This document shows, in pieces, positions 31,954 to 43,447 of a DNA stretch of 64,000 nt. This DNA is from Nephrocerus scutellatus (Eukaryota > Arthropoda > Insecta > Diptera > Pipunculidae), in assembly GCA_947095585.1 (NCBI GenBank), contig OX352763.1:67531024-67595023 (forward strand), in the 5' to 3' direction. Below the pieces are notes generated by a model. The model had not been told where the DNA came from, did no database searches, and saw nothing but the letters and a program-made list of their open reading frames with translations. Made by a program: the position numbers and the translations under genes. How positions within the stretch are numbered: the first letter of the stretch is position 1; each line of letters starts with the position of its first letter.

Positions 31954-34900
31954 TCAACAGATTTCGTCGCTAGGTAGGCTGAATTTTCGACGTATTCTAG
32001 GGATAGGTCCTGATGGCGATGGTTTGCTAGGTTTGTTTGTCTTCCTTGTTTTCCATCTCCAGAAGATGATTGCTGATACCGTTAAAATAAGTCCTAAGTA
32101 TGCCACGGAGTATTGGTGAAGGTCATGGTTGCTTATTTTGTGTGGAATTTCTGTTGGAAGTTGCTTGATTTCTTGCCTCAACCTTTCGATCTCTGCCAAT
32201 TGAAGTTGATCTGCCAATGAATACTCGTTAGTTGGGATAAGATTGCTTGGTATTGCGATGTCCGTTAGATTGACCAGTTTGGTGTAGGATGGTTTGCCGA
32301 TACTGGTATAGATTTTATGTCCTTGGAATGTTAAGAGATCTTGTTTAATGACGCAGTTGGGCTGAATTTTTAAAAGGCCAGAGCCCTCCAGCGTTATTGG
32401 TGAAATCTCATTGCCGCATACAGTGTTGATGGTTGTCTTCGTTCTGAGGGCGTAAATCCATTCATTGGGGTGCGACAATCGTATCCATACCTGGTCTTCT
32501 GTGAGCTCAGTTATCTTGCATTGTTTTGGTAACGGCATATTGTTCAGTAAGTCAACCTCGCATGTACATATATTAGCCTTCTTGCGATAGAGCGGCTTTG
32601 TTTGCTCGCAGATATAAGTGGATGGTTCCGTTGTTGAGCACATTGCCAATTCCTGCTCCGTTATTGGATAGTATTGATCGCGGTGTGGACTTATGATTAG
32701 GTGAGATGAATCTGGGTTGATTGCAATTAGGGAGCCGTTTTTAAATATAGGTATGGCCAATACTCTGAATATCTCGAACACTTCTATATTGACAAGAGGA
32801 AATTCGATTTGGAAGATCACGTGGTCGTTAACGATCCCACTCTTTACGGACATCAGTTGATATAGGTGCAGCAGGTCTGACGAGTCTATTGGTAGGCGAA
32901 GTGAGGAAGGGACATGCGCCTTTATCATTATGACTTCGTGACTTAATTGCTGTGGTGATAGAAGAAGAGGGCTTATCTTTCCATGGTTTGTGTCGATTAG
33001 CACTCTGATTAGTAAGGCTTGTATTCGTTGTGTGTTGGACATGATTAGCGTCAGTTCAATGGATAAGGAAAGAAAAGTACTAGTTAGTTCTTCTTGAGTG
33101 GTATGCGCAGTTATTTGATTAATTTGCTCGTTCAACGCTCTAAATTTTTCTTGAACACTTAACTGGTTGCCCTTTATAATGTTTAAAGTTGAGTCTATTA
33201 TTGATGTTTGATTATTGAGAAGTCGCAGAACGTGGTCTTCATTTCCCTTCATGTCATCAATTGTTTTTGATACCTCTTGTGCATATTCCGAATCAAGAAC
33301 TCCAAATAAGGAATTGGCTATGGTTCCAACTATATTGAAAGCTCCGCGTCTTGCTCTTGGTCTTGCCTTATGAAGGTTCCTCAAGAAGAATTCGTTCCCT
33401 GTTGTGAGCTCTTCTTTTACATGACTAAATTGATCGATTATTGACTTGCATGAATTGTTTTGCGGTATCACCTGGCAGAGATGTCGCAAAGATTTAATTC
33501 CCTTTGTGATTTCATGGAATTCAGTCCAGTACGGTGTTAGCTCATAGTATACCACCAGGTTCCATTCGTTGGCTGCCAAGTAGGCTGTTCCTAGAGCTTC
33601 AAAATGAAGGCCTAGCTTAGATGGAAATTGGCTGACTTCCACTGGGTAACTACATGTGAGTGGTACTATCAGGCATACTATTAAGATGGATAACATTGCC
33701 GAGCCGTATGATTTTCGACATTTTCTCTTTGGTGGTTGGTCATTGTGTGTTGACTCCCCTGTGATTTGAGATGTTGATTCTGCTGCCTTTCTTTTTGTGT
33801 GACATTCAAAATGATGTGGTCGTTCCTGTTTTGGGGTTTCATCATTAAGCGGAAGAGGAGCAAGTTTGTGAATCGCTCGCCGAAGAATGCTAGTTGATGT
33901 TTTGACGTCTGCTACGCGGACCTGGCCATCTTCTCCAATGTGAGTTTTAATGACTCGTCCGAGTGGCCATTTCATCGATGGGGTGTTATCTTCTTTAATT
34001 AGAACTATGGCTCCAGGTTGTAAGTTTGGTTTTTGCTGTTTCCATTTAACCCGTTGCTGCAATTCATTTAGGTATTCACTCGACCATCTGCGCCAAAATT
34101 CATTTTTTAGGTGCGTCACTAATTTCCATCGTGTCGGCAGGTTGACGTTCGTGTTTTTAGCGTTTGCGTCAATCGGTGCTGTCAGTGGTTCACCGATTAG
34201 GAAGTGACCAGGAGTGAGTGCGGTGAGATCATTTGGATCTGAAGAAAGCGGTGTTAATGGCCGTGAATTAAAAATTGCCTCAATTTCAATTATTAGGGTC
34301 TCGAATTCTTCATGTGTCAAGGGTGCTGATGACACGCTTCGATATAGTAAATGTTTTGCTGATTTAACGGCAGCTTCCCATAATCCGCCGAAGTGGGGAG
34401 ATCGGGGTGGAATGAAATGGAAATCGATGCCTTTTGTCCTGCACGAGTTTGATATTGATTCTTGACCTTGCGTGGAATATACTGCCTGGCTAAGGTCCTG
34501 AAGCTGATTTCTAGCTCCAACAAAATTAGTCGCATTATCACAGTATAGGTTGCGAACATGGCCTCGTCTTCCCATGAAACGTTTCAGTGCTCCTATAAAG
34601 GCTTCCGTTGTTAAAGCACTAACGATCTCCAGGTGAACAGCCTTAGTAGCAAAGCAGCAGAATATTGCGATGTACCCCTTTTGTGGTCGACTTCCTCTCC
34701 CACGGTAGTGAATCCATATCGGCCCGCAAAAGTCCACTCCTGAATTGATGAACGGTCGTGCTGGTTGAACTCGATCGGCTGGTAAACTGTCCATCATCTG
34801 AGAGAACAACTTGGGTTTTGCTTTTGCGCACCGAATGCAGTTTTGCACTATAGATCTGGCAATAGTTTTACCTTTGATCGGCCAGAATCGTTGTCTAGTA

Positions 34901-35070
34901 ATGGCCAAAAGAGTCTGTGGTCCAACGTGCTTATTTTTGCAATGAATCTCTGTCATTATCATTTTTGTGAAAGAATGTCCGTAAGGAAGTAAGATAGGAT
35001 GTTTTGCATCGTATGAAAGCGCTGATGCTTCTAGTCTTCCTCCAACCCGCATAATATCATTTGTATCCAA
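31954..35070 (-). CDS. BEL integrase-Env frame, copy A
   Basis: A single 1,038-codon frame joins integrase and Env. Integrase (residues about 1-430): zinc ligands H43, H48, C78, C81; catalytic D113, D178 and E232 (SGVDFCGP, YCDNATN, FGGLWEA); then the C-terminal region with TPGHFLIGEPL. From residue 459 (ATG at 33694-33696) a signal-peptide-like segment starts the Env part: a basic RARR site near residue 575 followed by a Gly-rich hydrophobic segment, coiled-coil-like heptads, many Cys residues and a C-terminal membrane anchor (near residues 995-1015) with a basic tail. This order matches baculovirus-F-type Env of insect retroelements. Whether Env is made by cleavage, splicing or an internal start is unknown. 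Most likely not expressed without intact upstream pol. Confidence 0.88.
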   Translation of the reverse strand: MDTNDIMRVGGRLEASALSYDAKHPILLPYGHSFTKMIMTEIHCKNKHVGPQTLLAITRQRFWPIKGKTIARSIVQNCIRCAKAKPKLFSQMMDSLPADRVQPARPFINSGVDFCGPIWIHYRGRGSRPQKGYIAIFCCFATKAVHLEIVSALTTEAFIGALKRFMGRRGHVRNLYCDNATNFVGARNQLQDLSQAVYSTQGQESISNSCRTKGIDFHFIPPRSPHFGGLWEAAVKSAKHLLYRSVSSAPLTHEEFETLIIEIEAIFNSRPLTPLSSDPNDLTALTPGHFLIGEPLTAPIDANAKNTNVNLPTRWKLVTHLKNEFWRRWSSEYLNELQQRVKWKQQKPNLQPGAIVLIKEDNTPSMKWPLGRVIKTHIGEDGQVRVADVKTSTSILRRAIHKLAPLPLNDETPKQERPHHFECHTKRKAAESTSQITGESTHNDQPPKRKCRKSYGSAMLSILIVCLIVPLTCSYPVEVSQFPSKLGLHFEALGTAYLAANEWNLVVYYELTPYWTEFHEITKGIKSLRHLCQVIPQNNSCKSIIDQFSHVKEELTTGNEFFLRNLHKARPRARRGAFNIVGTIANSLFGVLDSEYAQEVSKTIDDMKGNEDHVLRLLNNQTSIIDSTLNIIKGNQLSVQEKFRALNEQINQITAHTTQEELTSTFLSLSIELTLIMSNTQRIQALLIRVLIDTNHGKISPLLLSPQQLSHEVIMIKAHVPSSLRLPIDSSDLLHLYQLMSVKSGIVNDHVIFQIEFPLVNIEVFEIFRVLAIPIFKNGSLIAINPDSSHLIISPHRDQYYPITEQELAMCSTTEPSTYICEQTKPLYRKKANICTCEVDLLNNMPLPKQCKITELTEDQVWIRLSHPNEWIYALRTKTTINTVCGNEISPITLEGSGLLKIQPNCVIKQDLLTFQGHKIYTSIGKPSYTKLVNLTDIAIPSNLIPTNEYSLADQLQLAEIERLRQEIKQLPTEIPHKISNHDLHQYSVAYLGLILTVSAIIFWRWKTRKTNKPSKPSPSGPIPRIRRKFSLPSDEIC

Positions 35071-35264
35071 AAAGGGTGCGAGACTGCTTATGGCGCTGGT
35101 TTTCTCGCACTCGCTGTATCGTTTAAGATGGGCGATGTCGGAATTGAACTCCTCTTTCTGCAGAAGTCGTAGAATGGTATGAAGCGAATCTGTTAATGCT
35201 TGGCTGGATAGTTCTTTTTTACTGCTTGTCTTATCTTCACGCCCTTTAAGTTTGCTGACGAATC

Positions 35265-35627
35265 TTAATATCCGCTGACCCTTTGAAATGAGTTTCCATG
35301 CTTGATTTCGTAGATGAAGTGACCTGACTCCTTATCATTAGTTGTTATTGGTAACGCATTAGAGTTTGGTTGCTGCTCAGACAATGCCGATTTGTTGTAA
35401 GGTTGTGGCCAAGATGATTCTCGACCATGAAGGAATAGAGGACCGTAAAACCAAAGATTGCATTCCTTCAACCTTTCCGGAGTAATTCCTCGTGTAAGTA
35501 AATCAGCTGGGTTCTCCTTGGATTTTACGTGACGCCATTGTTGTGGTGTGGTACTAACCTTTATCGAAGATACTCTGTTAGCAATGAACGTTGGAAGGGA
35601 TTTCTCGGAGGAGTTGATCCAAGCCAA
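35265..35627 (-). pseudogene. pol: BEL RNase H C-terminal part, copy A
   Basis: The frame reads AWINSSEKSLPTFIANRV, QWRHVKSKENPADLLTRGI, the usual end of BEL/Pao RNase H with ENPAD. It is out of frame with the preceding RT frame. About 80 residues of RNase H that should precede it are missing. The frame stops at 35265, and the integrase frame opens about 200 bases further on. Confidence 0.82.
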
Positions 35628-35640
35628 GACAATTTCAGAG

Positions 35641-37332
35641 TCACTCCAAAAATACGTAGGAGCATCTTCGTACCCAATATCCCTTTTTATTCGATTGGCG
35701 CACTATGATGGTTCCGTGACCAACCGTTGATCGTATATAGATGGAGGCTCCATACGCCCTTTCGGATGCATCAGCAAAAACGTGAACTTGTGTTACTTCT
35801 GGAGTCTGGTGTGAAAATATGTGTCGTGGAATCCTGATGAGGTCGTCACGAAATCTTGACCATTGTGAATGCAATTCCTGAGGTAGAGCTGCATCCCAAT
35901 CTAATTTTAATTTCCACAATTGTTGCAGAAAGATTTTCGCGGTGATTACCACTGGAGCCATGATTCCAAGTGGATCAAATATTCGTGCTATTTCTGATGA
36001 GACCTTTCTTTTTGTGACTTTGGCGTCGTAATTCTCATAAGTTTTGATGCAAAAATCGTCTACCTTGGGCAGCCAAGTTAGACCCAAAGTTTTTATGTTG
36101 TCTTCTGAGTCATTTTTGAAGTCCAGCTGTACTTCTTTGTCCTCTGAACCGAAATTTTGTATTAGCCGTGGGTGATTTGCGCACCACTTGCGCAGTTTGA
36201 AGCCTGCTCCCTGAAGCACGTCAATCAATTGCCTTTGCATTTCCAGAGCAGTGGAAAGACTGTTTGCGCCTGTCATGACGTCGTCTACGTAGAAATCGTG
36301 TTGAAGTATCTTGCTGCCGAAGGGGTGGCTTTTAGTTGTTGTTTGAGAGAGCTGTTGTAAGCATTTGATTGATAAATAGGGGGCAGATGATGTGCCGTAG
36401 GTCACGGTGTTCAACTGATAACATTTTACAGGATCTGATACGTCCTTTCTCCACAGAATCAACTGGTACTTTCGATCTTCTTTATGTAGCAATACTTGTC
36501 TATACATTTTTTCTACATCGGCTGTAAAAACAAACCGTGGTAACCGGAATCTTAACAGAATTGTGAATAGGTCATCTTGAATTCTGGGGCCTACATGCAA
36601 GATATCATTGAGCGATATATTGGAGGATGTCTTGCATGACGCGTCGAATACGACTCTCAACTTGGTGGTACTGCTATCAGGTTTTTGCACGCAGTGGTGA
36701 GGAAGAAAATAGTGTGGTGAATTCCTTGGTGGAAGCTCTACTTCTGTCATGTGATTTAGAGTGATATACTCGTTCATAAATTGATCGTATTGTTGCTTAA
36801 GCTCCTTATTGTTAGCCAATCGTCTTTCTAAGGCATATAACCGTCGGAGGGCGATGGGTTTTGATTCCCCAAGACTTGTGGGATCGTCTGAAAATGGTAG
36901 TTTTACGGTAAATCGGCCTTGGATATCCCGATGAGTTGTCTGTATAAAGTTCTTTTCACACCACTTTTCTGCTGTTGTAAGAGCTCCTTGTGGTTCCTCT
37001 GGTTCTTCAGTTGTCCAAAATTTTTCAATTAGTTTGTTCAGGTTTTCGTCTTCGATGCACATACCGCAAGTAATTGATGTATTTGGAAGTGGTCCAATTC
37101 TCCCTGTTGCCATCCACCCGAATACCGTGTTTTGAAAGGTGGGCATCTCGATGTTGGATCTTATTTGTCCAACAGACAGAAGTTCATGGTACAATTCTGC
37201 GCCGATGAGTAGGTCGATATGCTCCGTACAGTTGAAGTTTGGATCAGCTAATTTTATATTCTTTGGAATGTTCCATTGTGAGATGTCTATTGATTGTGTT
37301 GGTTGAGGTGAAAGTAATTTTGGCAAGATCAA
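35641..37332 (-). pseudogene. pol: BEL protease end and reverse transcriptase, copy A
   Basis: A 563-codon frame starts in the region after the protease (LIGAELYHELLSVGQI) and holds the full BEL/Pao RT: GRFTVKLPF, LRVVFDASCK, RFVFTADVEKMYRQV with the first catalytic Asp, TYGTSSAPYLS, and FYVDDVMTGA with the catalytic Asp pair. Pao-type sequence follows (FDPLGIMAPV) and the RNase H start (VHVFADASERAYGA). The frame is lost where part of RNase H is deleted, near 35645. Stops separate it from the gag-protease frame upstream. Confidence 0.9.
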
Positions 37333-37457
37333 CGCTTCAATTCAAGCCGAGAACCCAGTCAGCCTGGATTGCAAATGTACATTCACTCTCTTATGTGCCC
37401 TTTGAGTGGCATGACCGATCCCCTGGATGCACGAAGAATCATGCCTTGCTGGAATCT

Positions 37458-37677
37458 TCAATTTTTAACGAGTCTCTCCGTAATGAAATTTACTTGAGAG
37501 CCTGAATCTAGCAGCGCTCTGCATTCGACGAATTCACCATTGTGAGATTCTAACTTGACCCGAGCCGTCCCCAACAAAACATATCCTAGACGTTGTTGAC
37601 TAACGGTGCTAAGTGATAGAGCTTGATCGTGTCCCTGCGTCTTATTTTCCACTGAAGATGGGCCTGTTGTTTTAGTC
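37458..37677 (-). pseudogene. gag: BEL gag-protease end, copy A (truncated by the duplication joint)
   Basis: Only the last 70 or so codons of the gag-protease frame are present, from KTTGPSSVENK to the stop at 37458. They include the protease active site (RALLDSGSQVNF). Upstream sequence on the minus strand is LTR, so this copy lacks the N-terminal part of Gag. Confidence 0.88.
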
Positions 37678-37918
37678 ACAAAAAAAAATAGTTCGAATTG
37701 CTGATAAGCGAAACATATTCCCATTGCTGCACCTATTTGTTTTTTACCTTGAGTTCAAGGTGAGCTGTAATAAGTCTGGGATCATGTTTCGCTCAGCCGG
37801 AATTCGAAACTTTGGCTTCGTGCATGTTGGATTCATTCGCATGCCTGATGAATTTGCATTATGAATTTTATTATGAAAATGAATCCAACATGCACAAACA
37901 CATTTCTGTTCTTGAACA
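37678..37918 (-). repeat. Middle BEL LTR fragment at the duplication joint
   Basis: About 241 bases of the 683-bp LTR (its 5' end in the minus orientation) lie between the two duplicated units. At 37677/37678 the LTR sequence joins gag sequence (GTTTTAGTC|ACAAAA) with almost no shared bases. Confidence 0.92.
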
Positions 37919-37943
37919 TACTCCCCCCGTTGAATGCAGCCAT

Positions 37944-40900
37944 TCAACAGATTTCGTCGCTAGGTAGGCTGAATTTTCGACGTATTCTAGGGATAGGTCC
38001 TGATGGCGATGGTTTGCTAGGTTTGTTTGTCTTCCTTGTTTTCCATCTCCAGAAGATGATTGCTGATACCGTTAAAATAAGTCCTAAGTATGCCACGGAG
38101 TATTGGTGAAGGTCATGGTTGCTTATTTTGTGTGGAATTTCTGTTGGAAGTTGCTTGATTTCTTGCCTCAACCTTTCGATCTCTGCCAATTGAAGTTGAT
38201 CTGCCAATGAATACTCGTTAGTTGGGATAAGATTGCTTGGTATTGCGATGTCCGTTAGATTGACCAGTTTGGTGTAGGATGGTTTGCCGATACTGGTATA
38301 GATTTTATGTCCTTGGAATGTTAAGAGATCTTGTTTAATGACGCAGTTGGGCTGAATTTTTAAAAGGCCAGAGCCCTCCAGCGTTATTGGTGAAATCTCA
38401 TTGCCGCATACAGTGTTGATGGTTGTCTTCGTTCTGAGGGCGTAAATCCATTCATTGGGGTGCGACAATCGTATCCATACCTGGTCTTCTGTGAGCTCAG
38501 TTATCTTGCATTGTTTTGGTAACGGCATATTGTTCAGTAAGTCAACCTCGCATGTACATATATTAGCCTTCTTGCGATAGAGCGGCTTTGTTTGCTCGCA
38601 GATATAAGTGGATGGTTCCGTTGTTGAGCACATTGCCAATTCCTGCTCCGTTATTGGATAGTATTGATCGCGGTGTGGACTTATGATTAGGTGAGATGAA
38701 TCTGGGTTGATTGCAATTAGGGAGCCGTTTTTAAATATAGGTATGGCCAATACTCTGAATATCTCGAACACTTCTATATTGACAAGAGGAAATTCGATTT
38801 GGAAGATCACGTGGTCGTTAACGATCCCACTCTTTACGGACATCAGTTGATATAGGTGCAGCAGGTCTGACGAGTCTATTGGTAGGCGAAGTGAGGAAGG
38901 GACATGCGCCTTTATCATTATGACTTCGTGACTTAATTGCTGTGGTGATAGAAGAAGAGGGCTTATCTTTCCATGGTTTGTGTCGATTAGCACTCTGATT
39001 AGTAAGGCTTGTATTCGTTGTGTGTTGGACATGATTAGCGTCAGTTCAATGGATAAGGAAAGAAAAGTACTAGTTAGTTCTTCTTGAGTGGTATGCGCAG
39101 TTATTTGATTAATTTGCTCGTTCAACGCTCTAAATTTTTCTTGAACACTTAACTGGTTGCCCTTTATAATGTTTAAAGTTGAGTCTATTATTGATGTTTG
39201 ATTATTGAGAAGTCGCAGAACGTGGTCTTCATTTCCCTTCATGTCATCAATTGTTTTTGATACCTCTTGTGCATATTCCGAATCAAGAACTCCAAATAAG
39301 GAATTGGCTATGGTTCCAACTATATTGAAAGCTCCGCGTCTTGCTCTTGGTCTTGCCTTATGAAGGTTCCTCAAGAAGAATTCGTTCCCTGTTGTGAGCT
39401 CTTCTTTTACATGACTAAATTGATCGATTATTGACTTGCATGAATTGTTTTGCGGTATCACCTGGCAGAGATGTCGCAAAGATTTAATTCCCTTTGTGAT
39501 TTCATGGAATTCAGTCCAGTACGGTGTTAGCTCATAGTATACCACCAGGTTCCATTCGTTGGCTGCCAAGTAGGCTGTTCCTAGAGCTTCAAAATGAAGG
39601 CCTAGCTTAGATGGAAATTGGCTGACTTCCACTGGGTAACTACATGTGAGTGGTACTATCAGGCATACTATTAAGATGGATAACATTGCCGAGCCGTATG
39701 ATTTTCGACATTTTCTCTTTGGTGGTTGGTCATTGTGTGTTGACTCCCCTGTGATTTGAGATGTTGATTCTGCTGCCTTTCTTTTTGTGTGACATTCAAA
39801 ATGATGTGGTCGTTCCTGTTTTGGGGTTTCATCATTAAGCGGAAGAGGAGCAAGTTTGTGAATCGCTCGCCGAAGAATGCTAGTTGATGTTTTGACGTCT
39901 GCTACGCGGACCTGGCCATCTTCTCCAATGTGAGTTTTAATGACTCGTCCGAGTGGCCATTTCATCGATGGGGTGTTATCTTCTTTAATTAGAACTATGG
40001 CTCCAGGTTGTAAGTTTGGTTTTTGCTGTTTCCATTTAACCCGTTGCTGCAATTCATTTAGGTATTCACTCGACCATCTGCGCCAAAATTCATTTTTTAG
40101 GTGCGTCACTAATTTCCATCGTGTCGGCAGGTTGACGTTCGTGTTTTTAGCGTTTGCGTCAATCGGTGCTGTCAGTGGTTCACCGATTAGGAAGTGACCA
40201 GGAGTGAGTGCGGTGAGATCATTTGGATCTGAAGAAAGCGGTGTTAATGGCCGTGAATTAAAAATTGCCTCAATTTCAATTATTAGGGTCTCGAATTCTT
40301 CATGTGTCAAGGGTGCTGATGACACGCTTCGATATAGTAAATGTTTTGCTGATTTAACGGCAGCTTCCCATAATCCGCCGAAGTGGGGAGATCGGGGTGG
40401 AATGAAATGGAAATCGATGCCTTTTGTCCTGCACGAGTTTGATATTGATTCTTGACCTTGCGTGGAATATACTGCCTGGCTAAGGTCCTGAAGCTGATTT
40501 CTAGCTCCAACAAAATTAGTCGCATTATCACAGTATAGGTTGCGAACATGGCCTCGTCTTCCCATGAAACGTTTCAGTGCTCCTATAAAGGCTTCCGTTG
40601 TTAAAGCACTAACGATCTCCAGGTGAACAGCCTTAGTAGCAAAGCAGCAGAATATTGCGATGTACCCCTTTTGTGGTCGACTTCCTCTCCCACGGTAGTG
40701 AATCCATATCGGCCCGCAAAAGTCCACTCCTGAATTGATGAACGGTCGTGCTGGTTGAACTCGATCGGCTGGTAAACTGCCCATCATCTGAGAGAACAAC
40801 TTGGGTTTTGCTTTTGCGCACCGAATGCAGTTTTGCACTATAGATCTGGCAATAGTTTTACCTTTGATCGGCCAGAATCGTTGTCTAGTAATGGCCAAAA

Positions 40901-41060
40901 GAGTCTGTGGTCCAACGTGCTTATTTTTGCAATGAATCTCTGTCATTATCATTTTTGTGAAAGAATGTCCGTAAGGAAGTAAGATAGGATGTTTTGCATC
41001 GTATGAAAGCGCTGATGCTTCTAGTCTTCCTCCAACCCGCATAATATCATTTGTATCCAA
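37944..41060 (-). CDS. BEL integrase-Env frame, copy B
   Basis: This frame is 1,038 codons long and identical in translation to copy A except Gly for Asp at residue 94 (MMGSL against MMDSL, from T/C at 34790/40780). The same integrase ligands, DDE residues, Env signal segment (ATG at 39684-39686), basic cleavage site, and membrane anchor are present. Survival of two complete frames of this length argues for a recent duplication. Function and caveats are as described for copy A. Confidence 0.88.
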   Translation of the reverse strand: MDTNDIMRVGGRLEASALSYDAKHPILLPYGHSFTKMIMTEIHCKNKHVGPQTLLAITRQRFWPIKGKTIARSIVQNCIRCAKAKPKLFSQMMGSLPADRVQPARPFINSGVDFCGPIWIHYRGRGSRPQKGYIAIFCCFATKAVHLEIVSALTTEAFIGALKRFMGRRGHVRNLYCDNATNFVGARNQLQDLSQAVYSTQGQESISNSCRTKGIDFHFIPPRSPHFGGLWEAAVKSAKHLLYRSVSSAPLTHEEFETLIIEIEAIFNSRPLTPLSSDPNDLTALTPGHFLIGEPLTAPIDANAKNTNVNLPTRWKLVTHLKNEFWRRWSSEYLNELQQRVKWKQQKPNLQPGAIVLIKEDNTPSMKWPLGRVIKTHIGEDGQVRVADVKTSTSILRRAIHKLAPLPLNDETPKQERPHHFECHTKRKAAESTSQITGESTHNDQPPKRKCRKSYGSAMLSILIVCLIVPLTCSYPVEVSQFPSKLGLHFEALGTAYLAANEWNLVVYYELTPYWTEFHEITKGIKSLRHLCQVIPQNNSCKSIIDQFSHVKEELTTGNEFFLRNLHKARPRARRGAFNIVGTIANSLFGVLDSEYAQEVSKTIDDMKGNEDHVLRLLNNQTSIIDSTLNIIKGNQLSVQEKFRALNEQINQITAHTTQEELTSTFLSLSIELTLIMSNTQRIQALLIRVLIDTNHGKISPLLLSPQQLSHEVIMIKAHVPSSLRLPIDSSDLLHLYQLMSVKSGIVNDHVIFQIEFPLVNIEVFEIFRVLAIPIFKNGSLIAINPDSSHLIISPHRDQYYPITEQELAMCSTTEPSTYICEQTKPLYRKKANICTCEVDLLNNMPLPKQCKITELTEDQVWIRLSHPNEWIYALRTKTTINTVCGNEISPITLEGSGLLKIQPNCVIKQDLLTFQGHKIYTSIGKPSYTKLVNLTDIAIPSNLIPTNEYSLADQLQLAEIERLRQEIKQLPTEIPHKISNHDLHQYSVAYLGLILTVSAIIFWRWKTRKTNKPSKPSPSGPIPRIRRKFSLPSDEIC

Positions 41061-41254
41061 AAAGGGTGCGAGACTGCTTATGGCGCTGGTTTTCTCGCAC
41101 TCGCTGTATCGTTTAAGATGGGCGATGTCGGAATTGAACTCCTCTTTCTGCAGAAGTCGTAGAATGGTATGAAGCGAATCTGTTAATGCTTGGCTGGATA
41201 GTTCTTTTTTACTGCTTGTCTTATCTTCACGCCCTTTAAGTTTGCTGACGAATC

Positions 41255-41617
41255 TTAATATCCGCTGACCCTTTGAAATGAGTTTCCATGCTTGATTTCG
41301 TAGATGAAGTGACCTGACTCCTTATCATTAGTTGTTATTGGTAACGCATTAGAGTTTGGTTGCTGCTCAGACAATGCCGATTTGTTGTAAGGTTGTGGCC
41401 AAGATGATTCTCGACCATGAAGGAATAGAGGACCGTAAAACCAAAGATTGCATTCCTTCAACCTTTCCGGAGTAATTCCTCGTGTAAGTAAATCAGCTGG
41501 GTTCTCCTTGGATTTTACGTGACGCCATTGTTGTGGTGTGGTACTAACCTTTATCGAAGATACTCTGTTAGCAATGAACGTTGGAAGGGATTTCTCGGAG
41601 GAGTTGATCCAAGCCAA
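41255..41617 (-). pseudogene. pol: BEL RNase H C-terminal part, copy B
   Basis: Identical in translation to 35265-35627. The same deletion and frame break precede it, so the damage to RNase H is older than the duplication. Confidence 0.82.
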
Positions 41618-41630
41618 GACAATTTCAGAG

Positions 41631-43322
41631 TCACTCCAAAAATACGTAGGAGCATCTTCGTACCCAATATCCCTTTTTATTCGATTGGCGCACTATGATG
41701 GTTCCGTGACCAACCGTTGATCGTATATAGATGGAGGCTCCATACGCCCTTTCGGATGCATCAGCAAAAACGTGAACTTGTGTTACTTCTGGAGTCTGGT
41801 GTGAAAATATGTGTCGTGGAATCCTGATGAGGTCGTCACGAAATCTTGACCATTGTGAATGCAATTCCTGAGGTAGAGCTGCATCCCAATCTAATTTTAA
41901 TTTCCACAATTGTTGCAGAAAGATTTTCGCGGTGATTACCACTGGAGCCATGATTCCAAGTGGATCAAATATTCGTGCTATTTCTGATGAGACCTTTCTT
42001 TTTGTGACTTTGGCGTCGTAATTCTCATAAGTTTTGATGCAAAAATCGTCTACCTTGGGCAGCCAAGTTAGACCCAAAGTTTTTATGTTGTCTTCTGAGT
42101 CATTTTTGAAGTCCAGCTGTACTTCTTTGTCCTCTGAACCGAAATTTTGTATTAGCCGTGGGTGATTTGCGCACCACTTGCGCAGTTTGAAGCCTGCTCC
42201 CTGAAGCACGTCAATCAATTGCCTTTGCATTTCCAGAGCAGTGGAAAGACTGTTTGCGCCTGTCATGACGTCGTCTACGTAGAAATCGTGTTGAAGTATC
42301 TTGCTGCCGAAGGGGTGGCTTTTAGTTGTTGTTTGAGAGAGCTGTTGTAAGCATTTGATTGATAAATAGGGGGCAGATGATGTGCCGTAGGTCACGGTGT
42401 TCAACTGATAACATTTTACAGGATCTGATACGTCCTTTCTCCACAGAATCAACTGGTACTTTCGATCTTCTTTATGTAGCAATACTTGTCTATACATTTT
42501 TTCTACATCGGCTGTAAAAACAAACCGTGGTAACCGGAATCTTAACAGAATTGTGAATAGGTCATCTTGAATTCTGGGGCCTACATGCAAGATATCATTG
42601 AGCGATATATTGGAGGATGTCTTGCATGACGCGTCGAATACGACTCTCAACTTGGTGGTACTGCTATCAGGTTTTTGCACGCAGTGGTGAGGAAGAAAAT
42701 AGTGTGGTGAATTCCTTGGTGGAAGCTCTACTTCTGTCATGTGATTTAGAGTGATATACTCGTTCATAAATTGATCGTATTGTTGCTTAAGCTCCTTATT
42801 GTTAGCCAATCGTCTTTCTAAGGCATATAACCGTCGGAGGGCGATGGGTTTTGATTCCCCAAGACTTGTGGGATCGTCTGAAAATGGTAGTTTTACGGTA
42901 AATCGGCCTTGGATATCCCGATGAGTTGTCTGTATAAAGTTCTTTTCACACCACTTTTCTGCTGTTGTAAGAGCTCCTTGTGGTTCCTCTGGTTCTTCAG
43001 TTGTCCAAAATTTTTCAATTAGTTTGTTCAGGTTTTCGTCTTCGATGCACATACCGCAAGTAATTGATGTATTTGGAAGTGGTCCAATTCTCCCTGTTGC
43101 CATCCACCCGAATACCGTGTTTTGAAAGGTGGGCATCTCGATGTTGGATCTTATTTGTCCAACAGACAGAAGTTCATGGTACAATTCTGCGCCGATGAGT
43201 AGGTCGATATGCTCCGTACAGTTGAAGTTTGGATCAGCTAATTTTATATTCTTTGGAATGTTCCATTGTGAGATGTCTATTGATTGTGTTGGTTGAGGTG
43301 AAAGTAATTTTGGCAAGATCAA
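41631..43322 (-). pseudogene. pol: BEL protease end and reverse transcriptase, copy B
   Basis: Identical in translation to 35641-37332 (563 codons), with YVDD and the other RT blocks. In this copy the gag-protease frame upstream is complete. Between them (43447-43323) the frame is broken by a one-base loss in an A-run just before the 43448 stop and by a further TGA, so a single polyprotein cannot be read. Confidence 0.9.
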
Positions 43323-43447
43323 CGCTTCAATTCAAGCCGAGAACCCAGTCAGCCTGGATTGCAAATGTACATTCACTCTCTTATGTGCCCTTTGAGTGGC
43401 ATGACCGATCCCCTGGATGCACGAAGAATCAGGCCTTGCTGGAATCT

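Noticed and set aside
32000..32120. Plus-strand frames inside the BEL element, such as 31871-32119 and 34214-34465
   Set aside because: They are shadows of the minus-strand Env and integrase frame and are repeated with the duplication.
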